Part shown: positions 1 to 7,833 of the stretch, one piece after another
Position numbering within the stretch: position 1 is the stretch's first letter
Layout: every line of letters begins with the position of its first letter
Assembly: GCF_900101045.1 (NCBI RefSeq)
Contig: NZ_FNFN01000001.1
Span: forward strand, 124,001-188,000
DNA length: 64,000 bases
Origin: Nocardioides sp. YR527
Lineage (GTDB): Bacteria; Actinomycetota; Actinomycetes; Propionibacteriales; Nocardioidaceae
Direction: 5' to 3'
The notes under the pieces: generated by a model
What the model saw: the letters and a program-made list of their open reading frames with translations, nothing else
Databases searched by the model: none
What the model was told of the DNA's origin: nothing
Program-made: the position numbers and the translations under genes

Positions 1-2
1 AG

Positions 3-509
3 CTGAAGTACAACAAGCTCTACGACCAGATGCTGGCCACCCCGCTGCGTACGGTCGACATCGCGGTCGGCGAGATCCTCTGGAACCAGCTGCGCAGCGG
101 GATCTACGTGACCGCGTTCCTGCTGATCATGGTCGCGATGGACCTGGTCCACTCGTGGTGGGCGCTCCTCGTGGTCCCGGCGGCGCTGCTCATCGGGTCG
201 GCCTTCGGGGCTGTCGGGATGGCCCTGACGACGTACATGACCTCCTGGCAGGACTTCGAGAAGGTCACCCTCGCGATGATGCCGATGTTCCTGTTCAGCG
301 CGACCTTCTTCCCGGTCACGGCCTATCCGGAGTGGCTGCGCTGGATCGTGGAGGTCACGCCGCTCTACCGGGGTGTCGTGCTCTGTCGAGAGCTGACGCT
401 CGGGGTGCCGTCGTGGGGCTCGCTGGTCTCGGTGGTCTATCTCCTTGCGTTCGGCGCCATCGGCCTCGTCGTCGTGCGGCGCCGGCTCGACTCCCTACTG
501 CTGACCTGA
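3..509 (+). CDS. ABC-2 type transporter permease, 5' truncated
   Basis: The reading frame is open from the window edge and gives about 168 residues of the C-terminal part of an integral membrane permease. It begins in a segment reading KYNKLYDQMLATPL, typical of the loop after the first helices of ABC-2 permeases (NodJ/DrrB type), followed by four or five hydrophobic helices and the FLFSATFFPVTAYPEWLR loop that is characteristic of the family. Such permeases pair with an ATPase encoded nearby to export drugs, lipids or polysaccharides; the ATPase gene must lie to the left. The internal ATG at position 30 is not the true start because the conserved region begins upstream of it. The substrate cannot be told. 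Confidence 0.85.
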   Translation: MKYNKLYDQMLATPLRTVDIAVGEILWNQLRSGIYVTAFLLIMVAMDLVHSWWALLVVPAALLIGSAFGAVGMALTTYMTSWQDFEKVTLAMMPMFLFSATFFPVTAYPEWLRWIVEVTPLYRGVVLCRELTLGVPSWGSLVSVVYLLAFGAIGLVVVRRRLDSLLLT

Positions 510-581
510 GCGGCAGCAAGTCGCGTCTCACAGGCAGGATCTCGCTCGTGAGGTTTCCGGTGGGCCGTCAAGATTGACCTC

Positions 582-1730
582 ATGACATATGAAGCGATCA
601 CGCCCGACACCAAGGACTGGACCTGGGTGCTCGACCGGCCCTGCCCGGAGTGTGGCTTCATCGCCGGTGCCGTGACCGCGGACCAGCTGCCCGAGATCGT
701 GCGGGACAACGCGACCTACTGGGAGATCTACCTGGCCGCCGACAACGCCCGCGAACGCCCCCGTCCCGGGGTGTGGTCGGCACTGGAGTACGGAGCGCAC
801 GTACGCGACGTGCACCGCATCTTCGCCGAGCGGCTGCAGCAGATGCTGACCGAGGACGAGCCGCGCTTCGCCAACTGGGACCAGGACGTGACCGCCCGCG
901 AGGACGACTACGCCGGCCAGGACCCGGCTGTCGTCGCGGAGCAGCTGATGGACGCCGCCGACGAGATCGCGACGATCTACGAGAAGGTCCCGCCGGACGC
1001 GTGGGGCCGCCGCGGGACCCGGTCCAACGGCGACGTGTTCAGCGTCGAGTCGCTGGGCCGCTACCACCTCCACGACGTCGTCCACCACCTGTGGGACGTA
1101 CGCTCGGCCGCCAAGCGGGCGACCGTCGCCGCCTACGACGCCGGCGTCGCGACGTACGTCCAGGGCAGCTCGTTCTCCGAGGAGAACCGCTCGGTCCTGG
1201 ACAGGTTCCTGGCCGTGCTCGAGCCCGGCGACCACGTGCTCGAGATCGGCACCGGGCCGGGCCACGACGCGAAGGCCCTCGAAGCCGGGGGAGTGCGGGT
1301 GCGGCGCACCGACATCAGCGAAGGGTTCGTGGCGCACCTGCGCAAGCAGGGGTACGCCGCGGCCTGCCTGGACCCGCTGACCGACGACCTGCGCGACCCG
1401 GTCCACCCCGACGTCCCCTATGCCGCGGTCTGGGCCTCGGCGACGCTGCTGCACGTGGCCCGCGACGACCTCGGGACGGTGCTCGCCCGGCTCGCCGAGG
1501 TGACCCGCCCCGGCGGCGCGCTGCACGTGTCGATGAAGGAGGGCGACGGCGAGGAGTGGACCGACCGCGGTCACATCGAGGCTCCCCGCCTCTTCGTCTA
1601 CTGGCGCGAGCCCGCGCTCCGGGAGGCGCTGGCCGAGGCCGGCTGGGAGGTGCTCGAGGTCGGGCACGCCGACGGGCGCCTCGGCGACGTCTGGCTCGAC
1701 GTCCTCGCCCGCAGGCCCGACCGAGCCTGA
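582..1730 (+). CDS. DinB-like domain fused to class I SAM methyltransferase
   Basis: The 382-residue protein has two parts. Residues about 1-190 look like a DinB/mycothiol-dependent isomerase four-helix bundle, with His residues spaced for a metal site (YGAHVRDVHRIF and HLHDVVHHLWD). Residues about 200-382 are a Rossmann methyltransferase with motif I VLEIGTGPGHDAKAL, and ASATLLHVARDDL in the position of motif IV. A small-molecule methyltransferase is likely; the substrate is unknown. The N-terminal CPECGF motif could help bind metal. The gene starts at an ATG 72 bases after the permease and is followed after 15 bases by the DUF3046 gene. The domain calls are by family resemblance; the joint function is inferred. 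Confidence 0.8.
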   Translation: MTYEAITPDTKDWTWVLDRPCPECGFIAGAVTADQLPEIVRDNATYWEIYLAADNARERPRPGVWSALEYGAHVRDVHRIFAERLQQMLTEDEPRFANWDQDVTAREDDYAGQDPAVVAEQLMDAADEIATIYEKVPPDAWGRRGTRSNGDVFSVESLGRYHLHDVVHHLWDVRSAAKRATVAAYDAGVATYVQGSSFSEENRSVLDRFLAVLEPGDHVLEIGTGPGHDAKALEAGGVRVRRTDISEGFVAHLRKQGYAAACLDPLTDDLRDPVHPDVPYAAVWASATLLHVARDDLGTVLARLAEVTRPGGALHVSMKEGDGEEWTDRGHIEAPRLFVYWREPALREALAEAGWEVLEVGHADGRLGDVWLDVLARRPDRA

Positions 1731-1745
1731 GTAGCATTCGGGGCG

Positions 1746-1940
1746 ATGAGACACACGGAGTTCTGGACCCGGATGGATGAGGCGCTCGGCGCGGGCTACG
1801 CGCGAGCGTGGGCACGCCAGTTCGTCATGGGCGACCTGAGCGGGCGCACCGCCCAGGAAGCCCTCGACGACGGCGTCCCGCCCAAGGAGGTCTGGGCCGC
1901 GGTGTGGAAGGCCCTGGAGCTGCCGGCGCGTGAGCGGTGA
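1746..1940 (+). CDS. DUF3046 domain protein
   Basis: A 64-residue acidic protein that matches the actinobacterial DUF3046 family along its full length (MRHTEFWTRMDEALG at the start, and a GRTAQEALDDGVPPKEVWAAV segment typical of the family). In many actinobacteria this gene sits directly before recA-recX. Here a 3.5-kb block (an MFS gene and three copper-type genes) lies between it and recA. Its stop codon overlaps the GTG start of the next gene by four bases (GTGA), which suggests translational coupling. The biochemical function is not known. Confidence 0.85.
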   Translation: MRHTEFWTRMDEALGAGYARAWARQFVMGDLSGRTAQEALDDGVPPKEVWAAVWKALELPARER

Positions 1941-3175
1941 CGCTGGCCGCACCGGCCTCGGTGGCCGCGGTCCAGAAGCGCACCATCCTCACCCTGGTCG
2001 CCAACCAGGCGGTCGGCGCGATGGGCATCACGATCGGCATCGCGACCGCCTCCCTGCTGGCGCGCGACCTGTCCGGCTCGGAGTCGATGGCCGGTCTCTC
2101 CCAGACGACCCAGGTGCTCGGCGCCGCCGTGGCTGCGTACGTCCTGGGGCGGGTGATGGACGCGCGTGGGCGCCGGTTCGGGCTGGTGGCGGGCTACCTG
2201 CTCGGGGCGGCCGGTGGGCTGCTGGCGGTGCTGGCCGGCGTGGTCGGCTCGATGATCCTGCTGCTGGTCGGGGCGGTGCTGCTGGGTGCGACCACCGCGG
2301 CGAACAACGGCGCGCGCTACGCAGCCACTGACCTGGCACCCGCCAGGAGCCGTGCGCGGGCGCTGTCGGTCGTGGTCTGGGCCACGACGTTCGGTGCGGT
2401 GATCGGCCCCAACCTGACCGGCGTCGCCGAGATCTTCTCCGACGCCGTCGGGATCCCGGTGCTCACCGGTCCGTTCGCGATCGGGTCGATGGGGATGCTG
2501 GCCGCCGCACTGGTGGTCGGGGTCTTCCTGCGACCCGACCCGCTGCTGGTCGCCCGGGAGGGTGCTCCGGCCACGGAGAAGGCGAAGGGAACGAGCTGGC
2601 GCCGGGCGATCGCCGTCATCCGGGAGCGGCCCGCGCTGGCGGCGGCGGTCGTCGGGCAGGCCGCGGCGCACGCCACGATGGTGGCGGTGATGGTGATGAC
2701 CCCGCTCCACATGGAGCACGGCGGCGCCGGCCTGGAGATCATCGGACTGGTGATCAGCGGGCACGTCCTGGGCATGTTCGCCTTCGCGCCGGTCGCCGGC
2801 TGGCTGGCCGACCGCGTCGGCCGGGCCGACGTGATGGCGCTGGGCGGCGGAGTGCTCCTGGTGTCCCTGGTCCTGTGCGCCGCCGCGCCGGAAGGCAGCT
2901 CCGGGCGGATCTTCGTCGGGCTCTTCCTGCTCGGTCTCGGCTGGTCGTTGGCCACGATCGCGGCGGCCACCTCGGTCGCCGATCACACCCCGATCGAGGT
3001 GCGCGCCGACGTCCAGGGCACCGCCGACCTGATCATGGGTGTCGCCGCTGCTTCCGCCGGGGCTGTGTCGGGAGTCGTCGTCGACGTGGCCGGATATCCG
3101 ACGCTCGCGCTCGGCACGATCCTGCTGGTCGCGGTGCTGTTCGGGGCTGCGTACGTGGCCCGTCGGGCGGCCTGA
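1937..3175 (+). CDS. MFS transporter
   Basis: The 412-residue protein has about twelve hydrophobic segments and the loop motif GRVMDARGRRFGLVAGYL between helices 2 and 3, which is the major facilitator signature. A second copy of the motif, GWLADRVGRADVM, lies between helices 8 and 9. It is probably a proton-driven efflux pump or metabolite transporter in the cytoplasmic membrane. The GTG start overlaps the DUF3046 stop by four bases, so the two genes are probably co-transcribed. The substrate cannot be read from the sequence. A strong bidirectional hairpin follows four bases after the stop. Confidence 0.85.
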   Translation: MTLAAPASVAAVQKRTILTLVANQAVGAMGITIGIATASLLARDLSGSESMAGLSQTTQVLGAAVAAYVLGRVMDARGRRFGLVAGYLLGAAGGLLAVLAGVVGSMILLLVGAVLLGATTAANNGARYAATDLAPARSRARALSVVVWATTFGAVIGPNLTGVAEIFSDAVGIPVLTGPFAIGSMGMLAAALVVGVFLRPDPLLVAREGAPATEKAKGTSWRRAIAVIRERPALAAAVVGQAAAHATMVAVMVMTPLHMEHGGAGLEIIGLVISGHVLGMFAFAPVAGWLADRVGRADVMALGGGVLLVSLVLCAAAPEGSSGRIFVGLFLLGLGWSLATIAAATSVADHTPIEVRADVQGTADLIMGVAAASAGAVSGVVVDVAGYPTLALGTILLVAVLFGAAYVARRAA

Positions 3176-3178
3176 GAA

Positions 3179-3206
3179 GGCAGGGCCCGCAGCTGCGGGC
3201 CCTGCC
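3179..3206. terminator. Bidirectional terminator hairpin
   Basis: A perfect 28-base palindrome (GGCAGGGCCCGCAG followed by its reverse complement) fills the 44-base gap between the convergent MFS and DUF305 genes. There is no T-run, which is common for actinobacterial terminators. Confidence 0.8.
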
Positions 3207-3219
3207 CCTGCCGGGATCC

Positions 3220-3867
3220 TCAGCCGAGGAGCTTCTCCATGGTCTCGATCTCGGTCGACTGCGACTCGATGATCGTCCCGGCCAGGTCGACGGCCGGCTT
3301 GAACCGGCCCTCGCCCTGCTCGGTCTCGGACATCTCGACCGCACCCTCGTGGTGCTCGACCATCATCTCCAGCCACATGTCCTGGAACTCGGCGTCGGAG
3401 GCCTTCTCCAGGGCATCCATGTCCTCGCCCGACATCATCCCGGGCATGTCCGCGTCCATGCCCGCCATCGAGTCGGACATGCTGCTGTCACCGTCGTCGC
3501 CGTGACCCTCGTGGCCGCCGTTGACGTGGTCGCGCATCGTCGCGGGCACGTCCTCGCCCCACTGCAGGAGCCAGCCGGACATCGTCTCGATCTCGGGGCT
3601 CTGCGCCGCGCGGATCGAGTCGGCCAGCTCCTGGACCTCGGGGTCGAGCGAGCGGTCCATGGTCAGGTCGACCATCGACAGCGCCTGGGCGTGGTGCTGG
3701 ATCATGTCGCTCGCGAAGGCGACGTCGGCCTTGTTGTGCTCGGTCTCCGAGAGCTTCTGAGGTTTCTTGGCATCCTCGCCGCTGCCGCCGCAGGCGGACA
3801 GGGTGAGCAGCACGGCCAGGCCGGCCGCGGCCCAGGTCGAGCGGATGAGGGGTCGTTGCGTACGCAT
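3220..3867 (-). CDS. DUF305 family lipoprotein with Met-rich segment
   Basis: A 215-residue exported protein. The N-terminus (MRTQRPLIRS...LTLSACGG) is a lipoprotein signal with the lipobox LSAC. Two DUF305 halves follow, each with the family's double-His motif (DMIQHHAQAL and MMVEHHEGAVEM). Between them is a Met/Asp-rich stretch (SMAGMDADMPGMM) that looks suited to copper binding. The start at 3867 was chosen because AAGGAGA stands 7-8 bases before it; an upstream in-frame ATG would destroy that site. The gene lies downstream of the DUF6153-like gene on the same strand and is probably in its transcript. DUF305 genes often accompany copper resistance genes, so extracytoplasmic copper handling is inferred. 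Confidence 0.85.
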   Translation of the reverse strand: MRTQRPLIRSTWAAAGLAVLLTLSACGGSGEDAKKPQKLSETEHNKADVAFASDMIQHHAQALSMVDLTMDRSLDPEVQELADSIRAAQSPEIETMSGWLLQWGEDVPATMRDHVNGGHEGHGDDGDSSMSDSMAGMDADMPGMMSGEDMDALEKASDAEFQDMWLEMMVEHHEGAVEMSETEQGEGRFKPAVDLAGTIIESQSTEIETMEKLLG

Positions 3868-3907
3868 CTGTTGTTTTCTCCTTGTCATGTGCTGTGTCGG
3901 GCATCGC

Positions 3908-3936
3908 TGACCCACCCGCGATGGCGGGTGCGGTCA
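3908..3936 (-). terminator. Intergenic hairpin between DUF6153-like and DUF305 genes
   Basis: An inverted repeat (CACCCGC, loop GATG, GCGGGTG, extended by GACC/GGTC with one bulged base) lies in the 76-base gap between the two genes. It could be an attenuator or an mRNA stabiliser that sets the ratio of the two proteins. There is no U-tract. Confidence 0.4.
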
Positions 3937-3943
3937 GGGCCGC

Positions 3944-4384
3944 TCAGCACCTGATGACGGAGAACGCCCACTCCGGTGGCGGGCCGGTCGCGGGAGGCGT
4001 GCGGAAGGGCGTGGACCCGGTGGCCCGGGGTGAGCTGCCGGTCCGGGTGAACCACCAGGCAGGAGTACGCCGCCGCAGCCCGCTCAGCAGCAGCGCGCCC
4101 GCGGCGAGCAGGAACGCTGCGCACAGCATCATCGCCGTATGTTCGTCCCCGCCCTGGTGACCGGTGTGGTCGGCGGCACCGGTGGCCGCGTGGTCAAGGG
4201 CGTGGGCGTGCTCCATGTGCGCGGCGGGCAGGCTCAAGGTGCCGTGCTCGCCGTCGGTGCCGGTGCCGTGCATGCTCAGCGCGTGCATGGCCAGCAGACC
4301 GGCGACCGTGACCACGACCGCCGCCAGCAGACCGGCGCGTGCGACCACCCGGGTCGTCCGCCGCCGTCCTCGCACTGTCCACAC
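3944..4384 (-). CDS. DUF6153-like His-rich membrane protein
   Basis: A protein of about 146 residues with an N-terminal basic patch, one hydrophobic segment (VVARAGLLAAVVVTVAGLLA), a His/Met-rich outside region (AAHMEHAHALDHAATGAADH), and a second hydrophobic segment (MMLCAAFLLAAGALLLSGL) before a basic tail. The layout resembles the actinobacterial DUF6153 family. The GTG at 4384 is preferred: it has TAAGG about 8 bases upstream, whereas the longer frame up to 4519 would run through the divergent promoter and the CsoR-like operator. It is divergent from the DUF4396 gene and followed by DUF305, so a role in metal binding or uptake is inferred from context. Confidence 0.65.
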   Translation of the reverse strand: MWTVRGRRRTTRVVARAGLLAAVVVTVAGLLAMHALSMHGTGTDGEHGTLSLPAAHMEHAHALDHAATGAADHTGHQGGDEHTAMMLCAAFLLAAGALLLSGLRRRTPAWWFTRTGSSPRATGSTPFRTPPATGPPPEWAFSVIRC

Positions 4385-4456
4385 ACCGCAACACCTTAGG
4401 GAGTCGTCAGCGGTTGGACAAAGCGGGCTCCCGAGGCGGATATCACTTGCGAGTGC

Positions 4457-4473
4457 ATACCCCCATGGGGTAT
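4457..4473. promoter_or_regulatory. CsoR/RicR-type copper operator in a divergent promoter
   Basis: ATACCCC-CAT-GGGGTAT is a 7-3-7 inverted repeat of the kind bound by copper sensors of the CsoR/RicR family. For the plus strand a -35 (TTGCGA, 4447-4452) and -10 (TATGAA, 4471-4476) are 18 bases apart and the palindrome fills the spacer, the expected position for a repressor. It lies between the start codons at 4384 (minus) and 4518 (plus), so it could control both arms. No csoR gene is in the window. Confidence 0.7.
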
Positions 4474-4517
4474 GAATGAGATGTAGGAACACCGAACGAT
4501 CGAGCAAGGGGAGCGAC

Positions 4518-5222
4518 ATGATGTCGCATGACGAGCACCTGCACGCTGGGCACGACCACGCCGGACATCAGCACGCGATGCACGGGGGCCACGGCGACCA
4601 CTCCGCGCACGGCGGCGGATCCGGGGTGAACGCGATGGCGGCCAGCGCCACGCTGCACTGCCTCACCGGGTGCGCGATCGGCGAGATCGCCGGACTGATG
4701 ATCGGCACCGCGATCGGGCTCAGCACGGGGTGGACGATCGCCCTGGCCGTCGCGCTCGCGTTCGTCTTCGGCTACGCCCTCTCGACGCTGCCGCTGCTCA
4801 AGTCGGGCATGGCCGTCGGTGCGGCGCTCAGCGTCGTGCTGGCCGCCGACACCCTCTCGATCGCCACGATGGAGCTGGTCGACAACCTGGTCATGGCGCT
4901 CATCCCCGGCGCCATGGAGGCCGGGCTCGTCAATGTCGTGTTCTGGGTGGGGATGATGATCGCGCTCTCGGTGGCCTTCGTGGCGGCCTTCCCGGTCAAC
5001 CGCTACCTGCTCAAGCGGGGCAAGGGGCACGCGCTGACGCACCAGTATCACGGCGCGGAGCCGGTCCAGGAAGGCGTACGCCGCTTCATTCCGTCCTTCT
5101 CCAGCGGCGCGCTCGCGGCGGTGATCATCGCGTTCATGCTCGGTGGCCTGTCGGTCGCGATCGCCGATGAGATCGGTGACGGCCCGGCTCCGGTCGAGGA
5201 GGTCGAGATGCAGGGCCACTGA
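4518..5222 (+). CDS. DUF4396 membrane protein with His-rich N-terminus
   Basis: A 234-residue membrane protein. Residues 1-37 are extremely His-rich (HDEHLHAGHDHAGHQHAMH). The DUF4396 core follows, with the signature ATLHCLTGCAIGEIAG and about five transmembrane helices, then a further helix near the C-terminus. The conserved His and Cys at the start of the core could coordinate a metal. The ATG at 4518 is chosen because AAGGGGAG lies 4-11 bases before it; a second ATG follows immediately. The CsoR-like operator in its promoter points to copper control. Copper efflux, import or sensing would all fit; none is shown for this family to my knowledge. Confidence 0.8.
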   Translation: MMSHDEHLHAGHDHAGHQHAMHGGHGDHSAHGGGSGVNAMAASATLHCLTGCAIGEIAGLMIGTAIGLSTGWTIALAVALAFVFGYALSTLPLLKSGMAVGAALSVVLAADTLSIATMELVDNLVMALIPGAMEAGLVNVVFWVGMMIALSVAFVAAFPVNRYLLKRGKGHALTHQYHGAEPVQEGVRRFIPSFSSGALAAVIIAFMLGGLSVAIADEIGDGPAPVEEVEMQGH

Positions 5223-5245
5223 GGATCCGGCGACCTCGACACGCC

Positions 5246-5276
5246 CGAACAGGTGTTCACATCGAACGCTTGTTCG
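5246..5276 (+). promoter_or_regulatory. Two LexA (SOS) boxes upstream of recA
   Basis: CGAAC-AGGT-GTTCA (5246-5259) and CGAAC-GCTT-GTTCG (5263-5276) both fit the actinobacterial LexA consensus CGAAC-N4-GTTCG; the second is perfect. Their centres are 17 bases apart. They lie about 195-225 bases before the recA start, so recA should have a long 5' leader. Confidence 0.85.
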
Positions 5277-5470
5277 GGCTAGTGTGTGGTAGTAGGTGGA
5301 GCGTGGTTCGTGCAATCGCCCAGGCAAAAACCGGGTCGTGAAACACCGTGCCAGAGGGTCCCGTTCAAAACTGTCGGTGGTCCCGTCTAGCGTCTGCCTT
5401 GATGACGACGAAGACACGTGGACAAGCGGCAGGCAAGGGGAAGAAGTCTTCCCCTCAGGAAGGAAAGAAC

Positions 5471-6529
<1,059 letters not shown>

Positions 6530-6551
6530 GTCCGAAGGAACCGGCTGACCC

Positions 6552-7292
6552 GTGGCTTCGTCAAGGCCTGACCGTTCGTCCACCCAGGATCCCTGGGTGG
6601 ACGAACGGCCTGCGCCCGACTGGCTGGGCGACGTCTCGCTCGGCGTAGAAGCCTGGGCCGGCAAGTCCCGCTCGCCGGTTGAGCCGGACTCGCGAGGAAC
6701 GAGCGAGTCCGTGTCGAAACCAACGCGGTCGCGTACGCGCAAACCCCGCCCCGCAGACCCCGCAGACCCCAAGAACGACCCCGAGCCCGACCACGAGGCC
6801 ATCGCCCGCAAGATCCTCCTCGACGCCCTGACCGGCCAGGCGCGCAGCCGCAAGGAGCTCGCCGACAAGCTCGAGAAGAAGGAGGTTCCGGCGGCCCTGG
6901 CGACACGGCTGCTGGACCGCTTCGAAGAGGTCGGCCTGATCGACGACGAGGCCTTCGCCAAGGCCTGGATCGCCAGCCGACAGCCCGGAAAGGGTCTGGC
7001 CCGACGGGCCCTGGCCCAGGAGCTGCGCCGCAAGGGCATCGACGACGACGTGGCCCGCGACGCGCTCGATGAGATCGACCCCGACGACGAGCGCGAGGCC
7101 GGCCGGCGGATGGTCCGGCGCAAGCTGCGCTCCCTGGAGCGCTTCGACGACCAGACCAAGACCCGGCGTCTGGTCGGGATGCTCGCCCGCAAGGGATACG
7201 GCGCCGGTGTGGCCTACAGCATCGTTCGCGAGGAGCTCGCTCTGGCCGATGACGATGGCACCGGCGGTCTCGTGTCAGAATCCGATCTGTGA
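6552..7292 (+). CDS. recX: RecX regulatory protein with repeat-bearing N-terminal extension
   Basis: Up to 246 residues. The RecX core of three tandem three-helix units occupies residues about 80-235 (ARKILLDALTGQARSRKELADKL, then LIDDEAFAKAWIASR, then RRLVGMLARKGYG). RecX binds RecA filaments and limits their activity. The first 75 residues are poorly conserved and come from two repeats: a 17-bp inverted repeat (6572-6608) and an interspersed repeat (6675-6724). A GTG at 6711 is an alternative start that would drop most of the extension. The gene follows recA closely and its stop overlaps the next start by four bases, so the three genes probably form one transcript. Confidence 0.9.
   Translation: MASSRPDRSSTQDPWVDERPAPDWLGDVSLGVEAWAGKSRSPVEPDSRGTSESVSKPTRSRTRKPRPADPADPKNDPEPDHEAIARKILLDALTGQARSRKELADKLEKKEVPAALATRLLDRFEEVGLIDDEAFAKAWIASRQPGKGLARRALAQELRRKGIDDDVARDALDEIDPDDEREAGRRMVRRKLRSLERFDDQTKTRRLVGMLARKGYGAGVAYSIVREELALADDDGTGGLVSESDL
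6572..6608. terminator. Perfect 17-bp inverted repeat at the recA-recX junction
   Basis: The arm CCGTTCGTCCACCCAGG (6572-6588) and its exact complement (6592-6608) are separated by only three bases. It starts 43 bases after the recA stop and lies inside the first codons of recX as usually called. It may be the recA attenuator that reduces recX expression, as is known in other bacteria where a hairpin separates the two genes. Confidence 0.6.
6675..6724. repeat. Interspersed palindromic repeat inside recX
   Basis: A GGTTGAGCC...GTGTCGAAACCAAC element with internal arms CGGACTCGC (6685-6693) and GCGAGTCCG (6703-6711). The ends match those of the repeat at 10601-10721 (GGTCGAGCC...GTGTCGAGACCAAC). 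Here it is in frame with RecX and encodes part of its N-terminal extension. Confidence 0.65.
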
Positions 7293-7789
7293 GTGAGCAG
7301 CAAGAGCGCGAGATCCTGACCTACGACCTCTTCGGCACCGCAGTGCGCGACATCGCCCAGAAGGTCGTCGACAGCGGCTACGAGCCCGACATCGTGCTCT
7401 CCATCGCCCGAGGCGGTCTGGCCCTGGGGATGGGCCTGGGCTACGCCCTCGATGTGAAGAACCTGTCCGCGGTCAACGTGGAGTTCTACACCGGCATCAA
7501 CGAGCGCCTCGACGTCCCGATCATGCTCCCGCCGACCCCCGCGGCCGTCGACCTGACCGGGATGAAGGTGCTCATCGCCGACGACGTCGCCGACACCGGC
7601 AAGACCTTGGAGATCGTCCACGACTTCTGCGAGGGCCACGTGGCCGAGGCCCGCACCGCGGTGATCTTCGAGAAGCCGTGGACGGTGATCAACGCCGACT
7701 ACGTCTACAAGAAGACCGACCGCTGGATCGACTTCCCGTGGTCCTCCCAGCCGCCGCTCGTCGACCGCCGCGGCGGCCAGGCCCACTGA
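7289..7789 (+). CDS. Phosphoribosyltransferase (Gpt/xanthine-type)
   Basis: A 166-residue type I phosphoribosyltransferase. The PRPP-binding motif is VLIADDVADTGKT, and IVLSIARGGLALG near the N-terminus is the usual PRPP loop. Homologues are annotated as hypoxanthine/xanthine-like or 'phosphoribosyltransferase family' enzymes that salvage purines. The C-terminus VYKKTDRWIDFPWSS resembles the xanthine/guanine type. The GTG start overlaps the recX stop by four bases. The last codons and the stop fall in a 21-bp tandem duplication. The exact base specificity is not resolved. Confidence 0.85.
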   Translation: MSEQQEREILTYDLFGTAVRDIAQKVVDSGYEPDIVLSIARGGLALGMGLGYALDVKNLSAVNVEFYTGINERLDVPIMLPPTPAAVDLTGMKVLIADDVADTGKTLEIVHDFCEGHVAEARTAVIFEKPWTVINADYVYKKTDRWIDFPWSSQPPLVDRRGGQAH

Positions 7790-7812
7790 CCCGGCGGCCA
7801 GGCCCACTGACC
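7771..7812 (+). repeat. 21-bp tandem duplication at a stop codon
   Basis: Two perfect copies of a 21-base unit beginning CGGCGGCCAGGCC and containing the phosphoribosyltransferase stop codon, followed by a partial third copy (CGGCGGCG). It looks like replication slippage; since the stop is in the first copy the protein is unaffected. Confidence 0.85.
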
Positions 7813-7833
7813 CGGCGGCGTTAACCTGGGTGC

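Noticed and set aside
528..1952. Long minus-strand ORF opposite the methyltransferase
   Set aside because: It is a shadow typical of high-GC DNA; the plus-strand gene has clear domains and the product of the shadow has none.
4385..4519. Extension of the DUF6153-like protein upstream to an ATG at 4519
   Set aside because: It would run through the divergent promoter, the copper operator and into the start of the DUF4396 gene; the GTG at 4384 has a ribosome site.
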